This document shows, in pieces, positions 1 to 7,667 of a stretch of DNA of 37,869 nucleotides. How positions within the stretch are numbered: the stretch's first letter is position 1; the number at the start of each line of letters is the position of its first letter. The notes under the pieces were generated by a model. The model had not been told where the DNA came from, searched no databases, and saw only the letters and a program-made list of their open reading frames with translations. This stretch comes from Alphaproteobacteria bacterium (GTDB lineage: Bacteria > Pseudomonadota > Alphaproteobacteria > Micropepsales > Micropepsaceae): assembly GCA_009693985.1 (NCBI GenBank), contig SHWE01000018.1, forward strand, positions 1 to 37,869, in the 5' to 3' direction. The position numbers and the translations under genes are program-made.

Positions 1-123
1 GAGCAATGGCGCAGACACTACAACACCATCAGACCGCACTCATCGCTGGGATATCGGCCGCCAGCGCCACGGGCGTTCAGCCCATTCCCGCCACCTCTAG
101 ATCAGGCCGCGCCGATGCAATAA
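1..123 (+). CDS. IS3-family transposase (OrfB-type), C-terminal fragment
   Basis: Frame 1 is open from the window edge to TAA at 121-123 and encodes 40 residues. It begins EQWRRHYNTIRPHSSLGYRP, the typical C-terminal end of the integrase-core (DDE) transposase of IS3-family elements: the (E/K)WR..YN..RPHSSLGY..P signature after the catalytic Glu. The rest of the gene lies outside the window, so intactness cannot be judged. The region from 124 to 192 holds no gene and contains CTGGTACAAAAAAGCCGTC (137-155), which resembles the AT-rich tail often found after IS3 orfB genes. The element's inverted repeat and exact end could not be fixed. The element lies only about 70 bases from the btaB stop codon. 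Confidence 0.85.
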   Translation, partial: EQWRRHYNTIRPHSSLGYRPPAPRAFSPFPPPLDQAAPMQ

Positions 124-192
124 TCTCTCTATCCCGCTGGTACAAAAAAGCCGTCAGGCCACCGCGATGATGCAAGACCGCCACATCGCTGA

Positions 193-897
193 CTATGTTT
201 TGAGCAGCGCGATCTTGCGGATGACCGCCGGACTCGCTTGGAAAACAAAGGCATAGCGGCCAGGCAAGATATATAGTAAACGCCCGGCCCGATTTTCCTC
301 GCCCGTCTCCAACGCGCCGAGCAGCTCGTCGCGCGGCGCGACATGGAAGAGGCGGAGCCAGGCGCGAAGCCCCCGCGCGGCCGGTAACCATAGGCCCTTC
401 AGATCGCCGAAATCGACGATATGGATTCGCCCCTCGGGAGCGGTGGCGTCGGCCGCCGCCAGAAGAGCACCGCGCCAATCGGGAATCATCGACAGGCTGT
501 AGGAAAAGACCGCGTGGTCGAAGGGTTGCGTGAGGCCAAACAGGGAAGGGCGCATTTCCTCGGCAAGTCCTTGCCGCAACACAGCCTTTACCCCGATTCC
601 GGCGCTGGCGAGCGATTCGCGCGCGGTTTGAAGCATCGCTTCGGAGGCATCGAGGCCGTACAGCCGGACCTTCGGATAGGATTGGTGGACGAGAATGAGG
701 TTGCGCGCCGTGCCGCAGCCGATCTCCACGATGCTTTGGTGCTCGCGCGCGCGTAGGTCCCGCACCAGCCGGTCGCGTCCCAGCAGATAATATTTGCGCG
801 TCAGATCGTAGATATGGCGCTGGCGGCGATAGACCTGATCCATCAGGTCCGCGTGCGGCGCGTGATTCCCCTCCGAGCCCGTCCCCTGTGAGCCCAT
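193..897 (-). CDS. btaB: BtaB-like SAM-dependent methyltransferase (betaine lipid synthesis)
   Basis: A 234-residue class I methyltransferase. Motif I is VEIGCGTARNL (residues 57-67), followed by the acidic YGLDAS strand end and FDHAVFSYSLSMIPDW. The call rests mainly on context: it follows btaA by 5 bases in the same direction, the usual btaA-btaB arrangement. BtaB N-methylates diacylglyceryl-homoserine three times to give the betaine lipid DGTS. ATG at 897 was chosen because it follows the btaA stop; the longer open frame upstream only overlaps btaA. No clear Shine-Dalgarno sequence is visible, so translational coupling is likely. The fold is common, so without btaA only a generic methyltransferase could be called. 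Confidence 0.85.
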   Translation of the reverse strand: MGSQGTGSEGNHAPHADLMDQVYRRQRHIYDLTRKYYLLGRDRLVRDLRAREHQSIVEIGCGTARNLILVHQSYPKVRLYGLDASEAMLQTARESLASAGIGVKAVLRQGLAEEMRPSLFGLTQPFDHAVFSYSLSMIPDWRGALLAAADATAPEGRIHIVDFGDLKGLWLPAARGLRAWLRLFHVAPRDELLGALETGEENRAGRLLYILPGRYAFVFQASPAVIRKIALLKT

Positions 898-902
898 GTC
901 GT

Positions 903-2129
903 TCAAGAGGGTCTTCGTCTCGCATAGACGTGAAAGCCGCCATATATCGAGGAGCGGTCGCGCGCGTGGAAGTCGCGGCTTTCTTCTTCGAGATAGACCC
1001 AGTGCCCGAGCAGGGCGGCGGGCAGCTTCTTGGGCAGCGGCGAATCGCGCCCGGCGGTGCGGAAGATGACCCGCGCATCCTCGCCGTCCGCGGTGCGGTC
1101 GATCTCGACCCAGAGGGCCGTCATCTGCTCGGCGCTCATCCAATCCTGTGCATCGAGCAGCACGTAGCGGTTGAGCGAGCGCGCCTGCTGCGCGGCGAGG
1201 AAATCGGTCATCGAGGCATGGTGCACCTGAACGCGATTCACCCGCGACTTGATGGTCTCGTAATTGTCCTCGCGCAAATAGGCCGGGACCGCCACGCGGC
1301 CCTTGATGTCATAGCCGCGGCCGAAAGCCTGCCAGGCGAAGTAATTATCGGAAATCGGAAAATCGCAGGCCAGCCGTTCGACGCGCTCGCGCAAAGTGGT
1401 GACGGGATTGCCGTCATGGGCGGAGGCCACCAGCTCGTCATATTGCGCCGGGGGAATGCCGAGCCCGTAATACGTCACCGGCATGCGCGACATGAACCGC
1501 ACCAGCCTATTGTCGAACAAAGGCGCGATGGTGCGCTCAAACAGCACGCGCTGTTCCTCCACGCTCGAGGCCGAAAGGATGTCGGGCAGTCTCTTGCCTT
1601 GCAGCTTCGCCAGCGTGTGCAGCACGCCGATGAAGCGCCCGAGCAGACCGTAGCGGTAGAGATTGCGCGCGAACATATTGATCCGCCGCCCATGCAGCGG
1701 CATGCGCCGTTCCCAATAGCGGCGCGTCTCCGCATCCAGCCGAGCACTGAGGAAATTGTCGAACACGCGGCGGTTCGTCTTGTCCTTGGCGATGCCGAAA
1801 AAGCGGAAAAACGAATCGTGGTCGGGAAGATGCTCCAGCGCTTGCAGCTTCAACCGCGTCAGCGCCACGTGATTGGGATTGAGATCGACGGCGATGATCT
1901 CCTTGGGCCCGGCGGCGAGATAATTGAGAACGTTGCAGCCGCCCGAAGCGATGGTGATCAGCCGGTGATGCGGCTCGAGCTTCAGCGCTTCCAGATCGAC
2001 GGCGGGATCTTCCCAGATCTGATTGTAGACGAAGCCCTTGAACATCAGGGTGAACAGGCGTTCCAGCGCACCTCGCCCGGTGGTGGCGGGCCGTTGATGG
2101 GCGGCGCGTTCGAGAAGGACGTTTCCCAT
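903..2129 (-). CDS. btaA: BtaA, SAM:diacylglycerol 3-amino-3-carboxypropyltransferase (DUF3419)
   Basis: A 408-residue DUF3419/BtaA protein. BtaA transfers the 3-amino-3-carboxypropyl group of SAM to diacylglycerol, the first step to the phosphorus-free betaine lipid DGTS. Recognisable blocks are GFVYNQIWEDPAVDLEAL (residues 32-49), the SAM-binding LITIASGGCNVLNYL (57-71) and IAVDLNPNHVAL (79-90), then PVTYYGLGIPPAQ and SDNYFAWQAFGRGY farther on. ATG at 2129 is preceded by AGGAA about 10 bases upstream; the longer frame to 2444 would run into the divergent tesB. Start and length fit the family. In bacteria such as Rhodobacter and Sinorhizobium, this pathway replaces phospholipids during phosphate starvation. 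No Pho box could be recognised in the 112 bases before tesB. Confidence 0.93.
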   Translation of the reverse strand: MGNVLLERAAHQRPATTGRGALERLFTLMFKGFVYNQIWEDPAVDLEALKLEPHHRLITIASGGCNVLNYLAAGPKEIIAVDLNPNHVALTRLKLQALEHLPDHDSFFRFFGIAKDKTNRRVFDNFLSARLDAETRRYWERRMPLHGRRINMFARNLYRYGLLGRFIGVLHTLAKLQGKRLPDILSASSVEEQRVLFERTIAPLFDNRLVRFMSRMPVTYYGLGIPPAQYDELVASAHDGNPVTTLRERVERLACDFPISDNYFAWQAFGRGYDIKGRVAVPAYLREDNYETIKSRVNRVQVHHASMTDFLAAQQARSLNRYVLLDAQDWMSAEQMTALWVEIDRTADGEDARVIFRTAGRDSPLPKKLPAALLGHWVYLEEESRDFHARDRSSIYGGFHVYARRRPS

Positions 2130-2241
2130 GCTCGCATCGTTCCTGTTGCCGTGCCTGTTTTCCAGGCGTCTGCTCCATGAAGCAAGTAGAATCTCATCTT
2201 GACAGTTGCATGACACCGCAGGCGTCCCGTCTAATCCCTCC

Positions 2242-3240
2242 ATGAGCGATCCCAAAAACGACGCGGCCCACGCCGAAGCGCGCCAGGACGCGCTCGCCAC
2301 CATATTTTCGGTGCTCGACCTCGAAAATATCGAGGACAATGTCTTTCGCGGGTTGTCGCCAAAGGATCGCTGGCAGCGCGTGTTCGGCGGCCAGGTTCTC
2401 GGCCAGGCGCTGGTGGCCGCTTCGCGCACCGTCGAGGGGCGCATCTGCCATTCGTTGCACGCCTATTTCCTGCGCCCCGGCGATCCCAGGACGCCCATTC
2501 TCTATGAGGTGGATTTGAGCCGCGACGGCTTGAGCTTCGCGGCCCGCCGCGTCGTCGCGATCCAGCACGGCAAGCAGATCTTCACGATGGCGGCGTCCTT
2601 CCAAGTGCCGGAGGACGGACTCGAGCATCACGCCGCGATGCCCGATGTGCCCGCTCCGGAAGAGCTGAAAAGCGAACAGCAATGGCGCAGCGAAATCGCG
2701 AGCGAAATTCCCGAGCATGTGCGCGCCTGGTTCCTGCGCCCTCGTCCCATCGAATTTCGCGCCGTCGAGCCCGCCAATCGTTTCGCCAAAGGCCCGCACA
2801 AAGCGCAGCAGACCGTCTGGTTCCGCGCCGTCGGGCCGCTGCCCGATTTTCCGTCGCTGCATCAATGCGTGCTGGCCTATGCCTCCGACATGACGCTGCT
2901 GGACACCTCATTGCTGCCGCACGGGCGAACCCTGTTCGCGCCCGAGATGCAATTGGCGAGCCTCGATCACGCGATCTGGTTCCACCGCCCGGCGCGGGCC
3001 GACGAATGGCTGCTCTATGTGCAGGATAGCCCAAGCGCTTCGGCCTTCGCCACCTCGGGCGTCGAGGAGAGGCCGATGGCGTTTTTCACCGCCGCGACGT
3101 GCGATGCACAGCCGAGAAGGGCGAAGGAGAGGGCGGCCAACGCGGTGCGTTGCAGGGCGGGTTTCATACGATCCCCATGCGGCCATACGGCCAGAAGCCC
3201 CGCGGAACTCTTCGGCGGGTTTGGTTCTTCCCGAGCATGA
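2242..3240 (+). CDS. tesB: Acyl-CoA thioesterase II (TesB), C-terminus lost and replaced
   Basis: A double hot-dog thioesterase that hydrolyses acyl-CoA to free fatty acid and CoA. Typical TesB blocks run through most of the protein: VFGGQVLGQAL, HAYFLRPGD, AYASDMTLLDTSLLPHG (Asp of the E. coli Asp204/Thr228/Gln278 triad) and ASLDHAIWFHRP. Homology stops at LLYVQDSPSAS, residue 267 from ATG 2242. The normal end (GARGF...GSIF..DG.LVAS.AQEG) is missing and replaced by about 65 unrelated residues, mostly read antisense through a small lipoprotein gene. The catalytic Gln is therefore absent and the enzyme is probably inactive or misfolded. ATG 2242 (MSDPKND) was preferred to ATG 2206 because the family starts near it. 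Confidence 0.85.
   Translation: MSDPKNDAAHAEARQDALATIFSVLDLENIEDNVFRGLSPKDRWQRVFGGQVLGQALVAASRTVEGRICHSLHAYFLRPGDPRTPILYEVDLSRDGLSFAARRVVAIQHGKQIFTMAASFQVPEDGLEHHAAMPDVPAPEELKSEQQWRSEIASEIPEHVRAWFLRPRPIEFRAVEPANRFAKGPHKAQQTVWFRAVGPLPDFPSLHQCVLAYASDMTLLDTSLLPHGRTLFAPEMQLASLDHAIWFHRPARADEWLLYVQDSPSASAFATSGVEERPMAFFTAATCDAQPRRAKERAANAVRCRAGFIRSPCGHTARSPAELFGGFGSSRA
3015..3167 (-). pseudogene. Small lipoprotein, probably 3'-truncated remnant
   Basis: A 50-residue frame starts at ATG 3167 with a good ribosome site (GGGGA, 3172-3176 on the reverse strand). It begins MKPALQRTALAALSFALLGC, a textbook lipoprotein signal with lipobox L-L-G-C at Cys20, followed by ASHVAAVKNAIGLSSTPEV. The last residues and the stop codon come from sequence that is antisense to the conserved part of tesB, so the native 3' end is probably gone. 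The gene faces tesB, and both appear cut at about 3040-3045. The original function is unknown. A genuine 50-residue lipoprotein is possible but less likely. Confidence 0.45.
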
Positions 3241-3340
3241 GGAACTAGGGTCAACAAATCTTTAACCGCAGGGCCGGGGAACGGTAAATTTTCCTGGGAA
3301 ATGCGGCTTTCGGTCCAATTTCCGACGCAAATGCAGGGTA

Positions 3341-4423
3341 ATGGTATCAGTCATGCAACCGAAGACGTTGCCGTGTTTCTGGCGTGTCGCGGCGGGGGCG
3401 GCGTTCGTCCTTTCGCTGAGTGTTGCCCTGGCCGCAAAAAGCGCGGCCCAATTCTTCGATTCACCCCAGCGCGTCTCGTTCCAGATTTCGACCGGCTCGA
3501 CCACGGGGACGTATTTTCCGGTCGGCGAGCTGTTTGCCGAGTTGCTAAGTCATCCGCCCGGAGCCGGCCGCTGCGTCATCGCCAATATTTGCGGACCGGC
3601 CGGCCTCATCGTCAGCGCGCGCGCGTCCGAAGGTTCGGTCGCCAATGTGCTCAGCGTGAATTCGGGCGCCGTGAGTTCGGGATTGGCGCAAGCCGATGTC
3701 GTGGCGATGGCGGGCGCGGGCCAAGGCCCGTTCCGCCGCAATGGTCCCGCGCGACAATTGCGCGTCATCGCCAATCTCTATGGCGAGGACATCCATCTCG
3801 TCGCGGCGAAAAACGCGAACATCAAGAGCGTCGCCGACTTACGCGGCAAGCGCGTTTCGCTTTCGACCGAGGGCTCGGGCACCATCATCACGGCGCGCGC
3901 GATACTCACCGCCTATCGCCTGTCGGAACGCTCGATCCAGCCCAATTACGATTCCGCCGAGCGGGCGAGCGATCTCTTGCAGGAGGGCAGGCTCGACGCG
4001 CTGTTCTTCGTCGGCGGCACGCCGGTCAATCTGATCCAGCAAATGCTCGACGAAGACGCCGCCGCCCTGGTGCCGATCAATGGCGCCGGGCGTACGCGGC
4101 TGTTGGCGCGCGAGCCCTATCTTTCGGCCCACACCATTCCGCAAGGGACGTATGGAAGCTTGCCCGCAATCGATACGGTGGCGGTCGATGCGTTGTGGAT
4201 CACCGATGCGGCGGCGCCCGAGGCGCTCGTCTATGGAATGCTGAAGGCGCTGTACAATCCGGTCAATCGCGCGCGGATCGACACGCAACGGGCGGGCACG
4301 CATTTCATCGAGCTTGATTCGGGCATCAAGGCCGCGACCGCCGCGCTGCATCCGGGCGCCACGCGCTTCTTCACCGAATCCGGAATCATCAAGCCCACTC
4401 CGCCCGCCGCGCCGCGCAGATAA
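3341..4423 (+). CDS. TAXI-family TRAP-type solute-binding protein (orphan)
   Basis: A periplasmic substrate-binding protein of the TAXI group (TRAP-associated extracytoplasmic immunogenic), 360 residues. A signal peptide covers about residues 9-37 (hydrophobic AAGAAFVLSLSVALAA). The family signature STGSTTGTYFPVGELFAELL follows at 50-69. Further typical blocks are CGPAGLIVSARASEGSVANV, VIANLYGEDIHLVA, DLRGKRVSLSTEGSGT and LDALFFVGGTP. Such proteins bind small anionic solutes (for example glutamate or 2-oxoglutarate) for a fused DctQM permease, but no permease gene is nearby. The start could be 3341 or ATG 3353; neither has a well-placed Shine-Dalgarno. It is an isolated gene, closed by the inverted repeat at 4425-4569. 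Confidence 0.85.
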   Translation: MVSVMQPKTLPCFWRVAAGAAFVLSLSVALAAKSAAQFFDSPQRVSFQISTGSTTGTYFPVGELFAELLSHPPGAGRCVIANICGPAGLIVSARASEGSVANVLSVNSGAVSSGLAQADVVAMAGAGQGPFRRNGPARQLRVIANLYGEDIHLVAAKNANIKSVADLRGKRVSLSTEGSGTIITARAILTAYRLSERSIQPNYDSAERASDLLQEGRLDALFFVGGTPVNLIQQMLDEDAAALVPINGAGRTRLLAREPYLSAHTIPQGTYGSLPAIDTVAVDALWITDAAAPEALVYGMLKALYNPVNRARIDTQRAGTHFIELDSGIKAATAALHPGATRFFTESGIIKPTPPAAPRR

Positions 4424-4424
4424 A

Positions 4425-4569
4425 CCATGTCATTCCCGGCCGAACATTCGCGACAGCGAATGTGAGGGGAAGGGAATCCAGGTGTTCATCACCGAGTTCG
4501 TTGATTCCGACCTGGGTCCCCTTCCCAAAGCCCACGCTGACGCGCGGGCTTTGCCGGGGATGACAATGG
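4425..4569. repeat. Interspersed double-armed inverted repeat, copy A
   Basis: This is a 145-nt element between two converging genes. Outer arms: CCATGTCATTCCCGGC (4425-4440) against GCCGGGGATGACAATGG (4553-4569). Inner arms: GGGGAAGGGAATCCAGGT (4466-4483) against ACCTGGGTCCCCTTCCC (4510-4526). Between the left arms sits a perfect side hairpin, CATTCGC-GACA-GCGAATG (4445-4462). The same architecture and arm sequences recur at 7549-7667 and 12009-12157. It probably folds into a large cruciform and may act as a bidirectional terminator for the TAXI and GST genes. Confidence 0.85.
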
Positions 4570-4572
4570 GTT

Positions 4573-5226
4573 TTACGCCGCTGCTTCCGCCTTCGCCGCT
4601 TCCGTCCATTCGCGCATAGCGGGGAGCGCGAGGATGCGTTGCGTATAGGCTTGCGCGACGGCGGGCAGAGGAATCCCGTAGGTCTCGAAGCGCGTCACCA
4701 CCGGTGCATACATCGCATCCGCGATGCTGAAAGGCCCGAACAGGAAGCCGCCATCCTTGCCGAAGCGCGAAAGCGCGGAGGACCAGATGGCGACGATGCG
4801 CGCGATCTGTGCCTGGATGGCATCGTTGAGCTCGGGCGCCGGCTTCTTGGCCGCGATCTCCATGGGCAGGATATTGCGCACATCCGGAAAGCCCGAATGC
4901 ATCTCGGCCGAGACGCTGCGTGCTTCGGCCCGCATTGCTTCGTTCTTCGGCCACCAGGAGAGCGTGCTTGGGTGGCGTTCGGCCAGGGTCTCGAGAATCG
5001 CGAGGCTGTCCCACACCACAAGGCTTGCCCCCGCTTCGTCGATTTGAAGCGCGGGCACCTTTCCGGACGGAGAATGGGCGGAAATCGCCGCCTTGGTTTC
5101 GGGCGTGCGCAGCCGGATCAGGCTTTCCTCGAAGGGAAGGCCGGCCATCTTCATCGCCAGCCAGGGCCGCAACGACCAGGAGGACGTATTCTTGCTGCCG
5201 ATGAAAAGCGTGTAGCGCGCGGTCAT
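4573..5226 (-). CDS. Glutathione S-transferase family protein
   Basis: A 217-residue cytosolic GST. The thioredoxin-like N-terminal domain starts YTLFIGSKNTSSWSLRPWL (residues 5-23), where the SSWSLRP block carries the presumed glutathione-activating Ser. It continues to SGKVPAL, the cis-Pro loop that contacts glutathione. The all-alpha C-terminal domain has FGPFSIADAMYAPVVTRF, the N-cap box (S-x-x-D) typical of GSTs. ATG 5226 gives the usual family length; the open frame above it is only the antisense of the aminopeptidase gene. Substrate unknown. It diverges from pepA with about 75 bases between the starts and is followed by repeat copy A. Confidence 0.9.
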   Translation of the reverse strand: MTARYTLFIGSKNTSSWSLRPWLAMKMAGLPFEESLIRLRTPETKAAISAHSPSGKVPALQIDEAGASLVVWDSLAILETLAERHPSTLSWWPKNEAMRAEARSVSAEMHSGFPDVRNILPMEIAAKKPAPELNDAIQAQIARIVAIWSSALSRFGKDGGFLFGPFSIADAMYAPVVTRFETYGIPLPAVAQAYTQRILALPAMREWTEAAKAEAAA

Positions 5227-5241
5227 GGGAACTCTGGGTAA

Positions 5242-5270
5242 TTGCGGGAGGGTCTTAGCATTCCTATAAG
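5242..5270 (+). promoter_or_regulatory. Candidate sigma-70 promoter of the pepA/NlpC operon
   Basis: TTGCGG (5242-5247), a 17-base spacer, then TATAAG (5265-5270). The -10 matches the consensus at five of six positions. Transcription would start near 5277, leaving a short leader with AAAGGA (5291-5296) before ATG 5302. This is prediction only. Confidence 0.45.
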
Positions 5271-5301
5271 GACAGCTTCCAGGCGCGCTTAAAGGATTTC
5301 G

Positions 5302-6705
5302 ATGCTGAACCTGTTCGTCAACGCCAAGGATGCGGGCTCGCAGCGCACCATCGCGCTCCATGCCGTGCTCGCGAAAGACATCGAGCAATTCCTCATTTCG
5401 CGTTCGCCTAAGGAAGCCCGCTGGCTGCGCGCGACCGGGTTTGCCGGCAAGGACGGCGAGCTCGGACTTATTCCGGGCGAGGGGGAGAGCCTCGCCGCCG
5501 CCGTGCTGGGCCTCGGGCCTGGGCGCGATCCGCATGCGGCGGCTCTGTTCTCCGAACGCCTGCCGCCCGGCCTTTACACATTGGGCGAGGTGCCGGCCGC
5601 GTTCGGTGGCGCGCGCGCCGCCTATGCCTGGGCGATCGGCACCTATGCGTTCGAGCGCTATCGCAAGAAGAACGGTCCCGCCAAGGAGCGCGCCCGCCTG
5701 GTGCTGCCGCCGGGCGTCGACGGCGAGATGGTGTCGCGCCTTGCCGAGGGCGTTTTCCTCGCCCGCGATCTGATCAACACACCGGCCAACGATATGGGGC
5801 CGGTGGAGCTTGAAGCAGCCGCGCGAAGTGTTGCGGAAAATTCCGGCGCCCGGATGAAGACCATCATCGGCGCGGCGCTGCTCACCGAGAATTATCCGAT
5901 GATCCATGCGGTCGGCCGCGCCAGCGACCGCGAACCGCGCCTGATCGATTTCACCTGGGGCAAGGATTCGCATCCCAAGGTGACGCTGGTCGGCAAGGGC
6001 GTGTGCTTCGACACCGGCGGGCTCGATCTGAAGAATTCCGCCGGCATGCTGACCATGAAGAAGGACATGGGCGGGGCGGCCTGCGTTCTGGGGCTCGCCA
6101 AGATGATCATGGAGGCGGAGCTGCCGGTGCGTTTGCGCGTGATGATCCCCGCGGTCGAGAACAGCGTGTCGGGCTCGTCCTTCCGTCCGGGCGACGTGCT
6201 GATGAGCCGCAAGGGGCTTTCGGTCGAGATCGCCAATACGGATGCGGAAGGGCGCGTCATCCTCGCCGACGCGCTGGCCGAAGCCGATCTGGAAAATCCG
6301 GCGCTGCTCGTTTGCATGGCGACGCTGACGGGCGCGGCGCGCGCCGCCACCGGCATGGAGCTGCCGCCCTTCTTCACCGACGACGAGGATCTCGCCGCCG
6401 ACCTGATGCGCCACGGCAATGCGGAGAACGATCCGCTGTGGCGGTTGCCGCTGTGGCGCTCCTACGAGCCGGTGGTCGATTCCTCCATCGCCGACATCAA
6501 CAACGCGCCGGAATATGGCCTCGCGGGCGCCATCACCGCGGCGCTCTTCATCAACCGCTTCATCACCAAGACCAAAAGCTGGGCCCATTTCGACATTCCG
6601 GCCTGGATCGACCGCCCCAAGCCGGGCCGCCGCAAGGGCGCCGAAGCGAACGCCATCCGCGCGCTCTATGCGCTGATCGCCGCGCGCTACGGCAAACCGG
6701 CGTGA
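5302..6705 (+). CDS. Leucyl aminopeptidase family protein (peptidase M17)
   Basis: A 467-residue M17 di-zinc aminopeptidase that removes N-terminal residues from peptides in the cytoplasm. The catalytic C-terminal domain shows VGKGVCFDTGGLDLK (residues 230-244; metal/active-site Lys232 and Asp237), MKKDMGGAA (Asp255) and the family signature NTDAEGR (312-318; Asp314, Glu316, Arg318). All expected metal ligands are present. The N-terminal domain is the shorter type found in the alphaproteobacterial relatives of PepA/PepB. AAAGGA lies 6 bases before ATG 5302. The stop codon overlaps the GTG start of the NlpC/P60 gene (GTGA), so the two are probably translated together, which fits a joint role in peptide recycling. 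Confidence 0.93.
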   Translation: MLNLFVNAKDAGSQRTIALHAVLAKDIEQFLISRSPKEARWLRATGFAGKDGELGLIPGEGESLAAAVLGLGPGRDPHAAALFSERLPPGLYTLGEVPAAFGGARAAYAWAIGTYAFERYRKKNGPAKERARLVLPPGVDGEMVSRLAEGVFLARDLINTPANDMGPVELEAAARSVAENSGARMKTIIGAALLTENYPMIHAVGRASDREPRLIDFTWGKDSHPKVTLVGKGVCFDTGGLDLKNSAGMLTMKKDMGGAACVLGLAKMIMEAELPVRLRVMIPAVENSVSGSSFRPGDVLMSRKGLSVEIANTDAEGRVILADALAEADLENPALLVCMATLTGAARAATGMELPPFFTDDEDLAADLMRHGNAENDPLWRLPLWRSYEPVVDSSIADINNAPEYGLAGAITAALFINRFITKTKSWAHFDIPAWIDRPKPGRRKGAEANAIRALYALIAARYGKPA

Positions 6706-7544
6706 GCGAATTCGATTCGCGCATCACCCCGGCGCGGCCCGATCTCGCCGCCGCCCATCTCGAGGGCAAGATTGCGGCCGGAAAATTCGCGGCCGGACAT
6801 GTGTTGCGCGCCGCGCGTGGGTGCGTCGATCTCAGGCGCGGGCCACGCGACGATGCCGGTCTCGAAACCCAGCTTCTTTATGGCGAAGCCTTCACGATCT
6901 ACGAAGAAAAGGACGGCTGGGCCTGGGGCCAGGCCGGGCTCGATTCCTATGTCGGCTATGCGCGCATCGATTCCTTTTTGGACGCGGCGGCGCCTACCCA
7001 TCGCGTGACGGCGCTGGCGACGCCGCTGCTGCCCGCGCCCGATGTGAAGAAGCCCGCCCGCGACATGCTACCGATGAACGCGAAGCTTGGCGTCGCGGAA
7101 AGTGGTGAGCGCTTCATGCGCCTCACGAACGGGCTTTACGTCTTCGCGAACCATCTGGCGCCTATCGCCGCGCCCGCGCCCGATTGGGTGGCGGTCGCCG
7201 AACGCTTTCTCGGCGTGCCCTATCTGTGGGGCGGCAAGACATTCGCGGGCGTGGATTGTTCCGGCCTGATCCAGACGGCGCTGGAAGCGGGCAGCGTTAG
7301 GGCCCCGCGCGACACCGACATGATGGAGAGCGCGCTCGGCACCGCGCTGGTGCAAGACGCAGGCTTAAAACGCGGCGATCTGATTTTCTGGAAAGGCCAT
7401 ATGGGCGCGATGTGTGATGGCGCGCGCCTTATTCACGCCAACGCGCATTTCATGCAGGTGACCATCGAACCCTTGGGCCAGGCGCGCGCGCGTATCGAAG
7501 CCGCCGAGGGCCTCGCCATTCGCAGCATCAAACGGCTTCCATAA
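6702..7544 (+). CDS. NlpC/P60 family cell-wall peptidase with SH3-like N-domain
   Basis: A 280-residue protein starting at GTG 6702 inside the stop of the aminopeptidase gene. The N-terminal part (about 30-105) has SH3b-like blocks (GEAFTIYEEKDGWAWGQ, YVGYARIDSF). The C-terminal NlpC/P60 domain begins near 160 and carries Cys186 in GVDCSGLIQ, His233 in KGHMGAM and His245 in LIHANAHFMQ, so the catalytic set looks complete. The closest known architecture is the gamma-D-Glu-diamino-acid (dipeptidyl peptidase VI-like) endopeptidases that cut murein peptides. No signal peptide is visible, which suggests cytoplasmic recycling of murein peptides together with the aminopeptidase. It is followed by repeat copy B. 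Confidence 0.88.
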   Translation: MSEFDSRITPARPDLAAAHLEGKIAAGKFAAGHVLRAARGCVDLRRGPRDDAGLETQLLYGEAFTIYEEKDGWAWGQAGLDSYVGYARIDSFLDAAAPTHRVTALATPLLPAPDVKKPARDMLPMNAKLGVAESGERFMRLTNGLYVFANHLAPIAAPAPDWVAVAERFLGVPYLWGGKTFAGVDCSGLIQTALEAGSVRAPRDTDMMESALGTALVQDAGLKRGDLIFWKGHMGAMCDGARLIHANAHFMQVTIEPLGQARARIEAAEGLAIRSIKRLP

Positions 7545-7548
7545 AACA

Positions 7549-7667
7549 TTTCATCCCGGCCAGCCGCGCAAATGCGCGGCGCGAGCCGGGACCCACTCCG
7601 ACGTTGCGCTGGGCGTTGAGGTGGATCCCGGGTCTCACCGCTTTGGCGGTTCGCCCGGGATGACAAT
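7549..7667. repeat. Interspersed double-armed inverted repeat, copy B
   Basis: About 119 nt between two converging genes. Outer arms: TTTCATCCCGGC (7549-7560) against GCCCGGGATGACAAT (7653-7667). Inner arms: GAGCCGGGACCCA (7583-7595) against GGATCCCGGGTCTC (7623-7636), imperfect. Side hairpins are GCCGCGCA-AA-TGCGCGGC (7563-7580) and CCGC-TTTG-GCGG (7638-7649). It is the most diverged of the three copies, and it abuts the stop codon of the cytochrome c gene. Confidence 0.75.

Noticed and set aside
888-2180. A 430-codon plus-strand open frame opposite btaA.
   Set aside because: It is low-complexity His/Arg/Gln-rich antisense of a clear BtaA gene, with no family features.
2199-2204. TTGACA upstream of tesB.
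   Set aside because: The nearest -10-like TCTAAT (2230-2235) is 25 bases away, too far for a sigma-70 promoter.
3251-3266. CtrA-like TCAA-N7-TTAAC before the TAXI gene.
   Set aside because: One half-site is mismatched and there is no supporting context; matches like this arise by chance.
4573-6588. A 671-codon open frame on the minus strand covering the aminopeptidase gene.
   Set aside because: Only its last 217 codons are coding (GST). The rest is the antisense of pepA, kept open by high GC.
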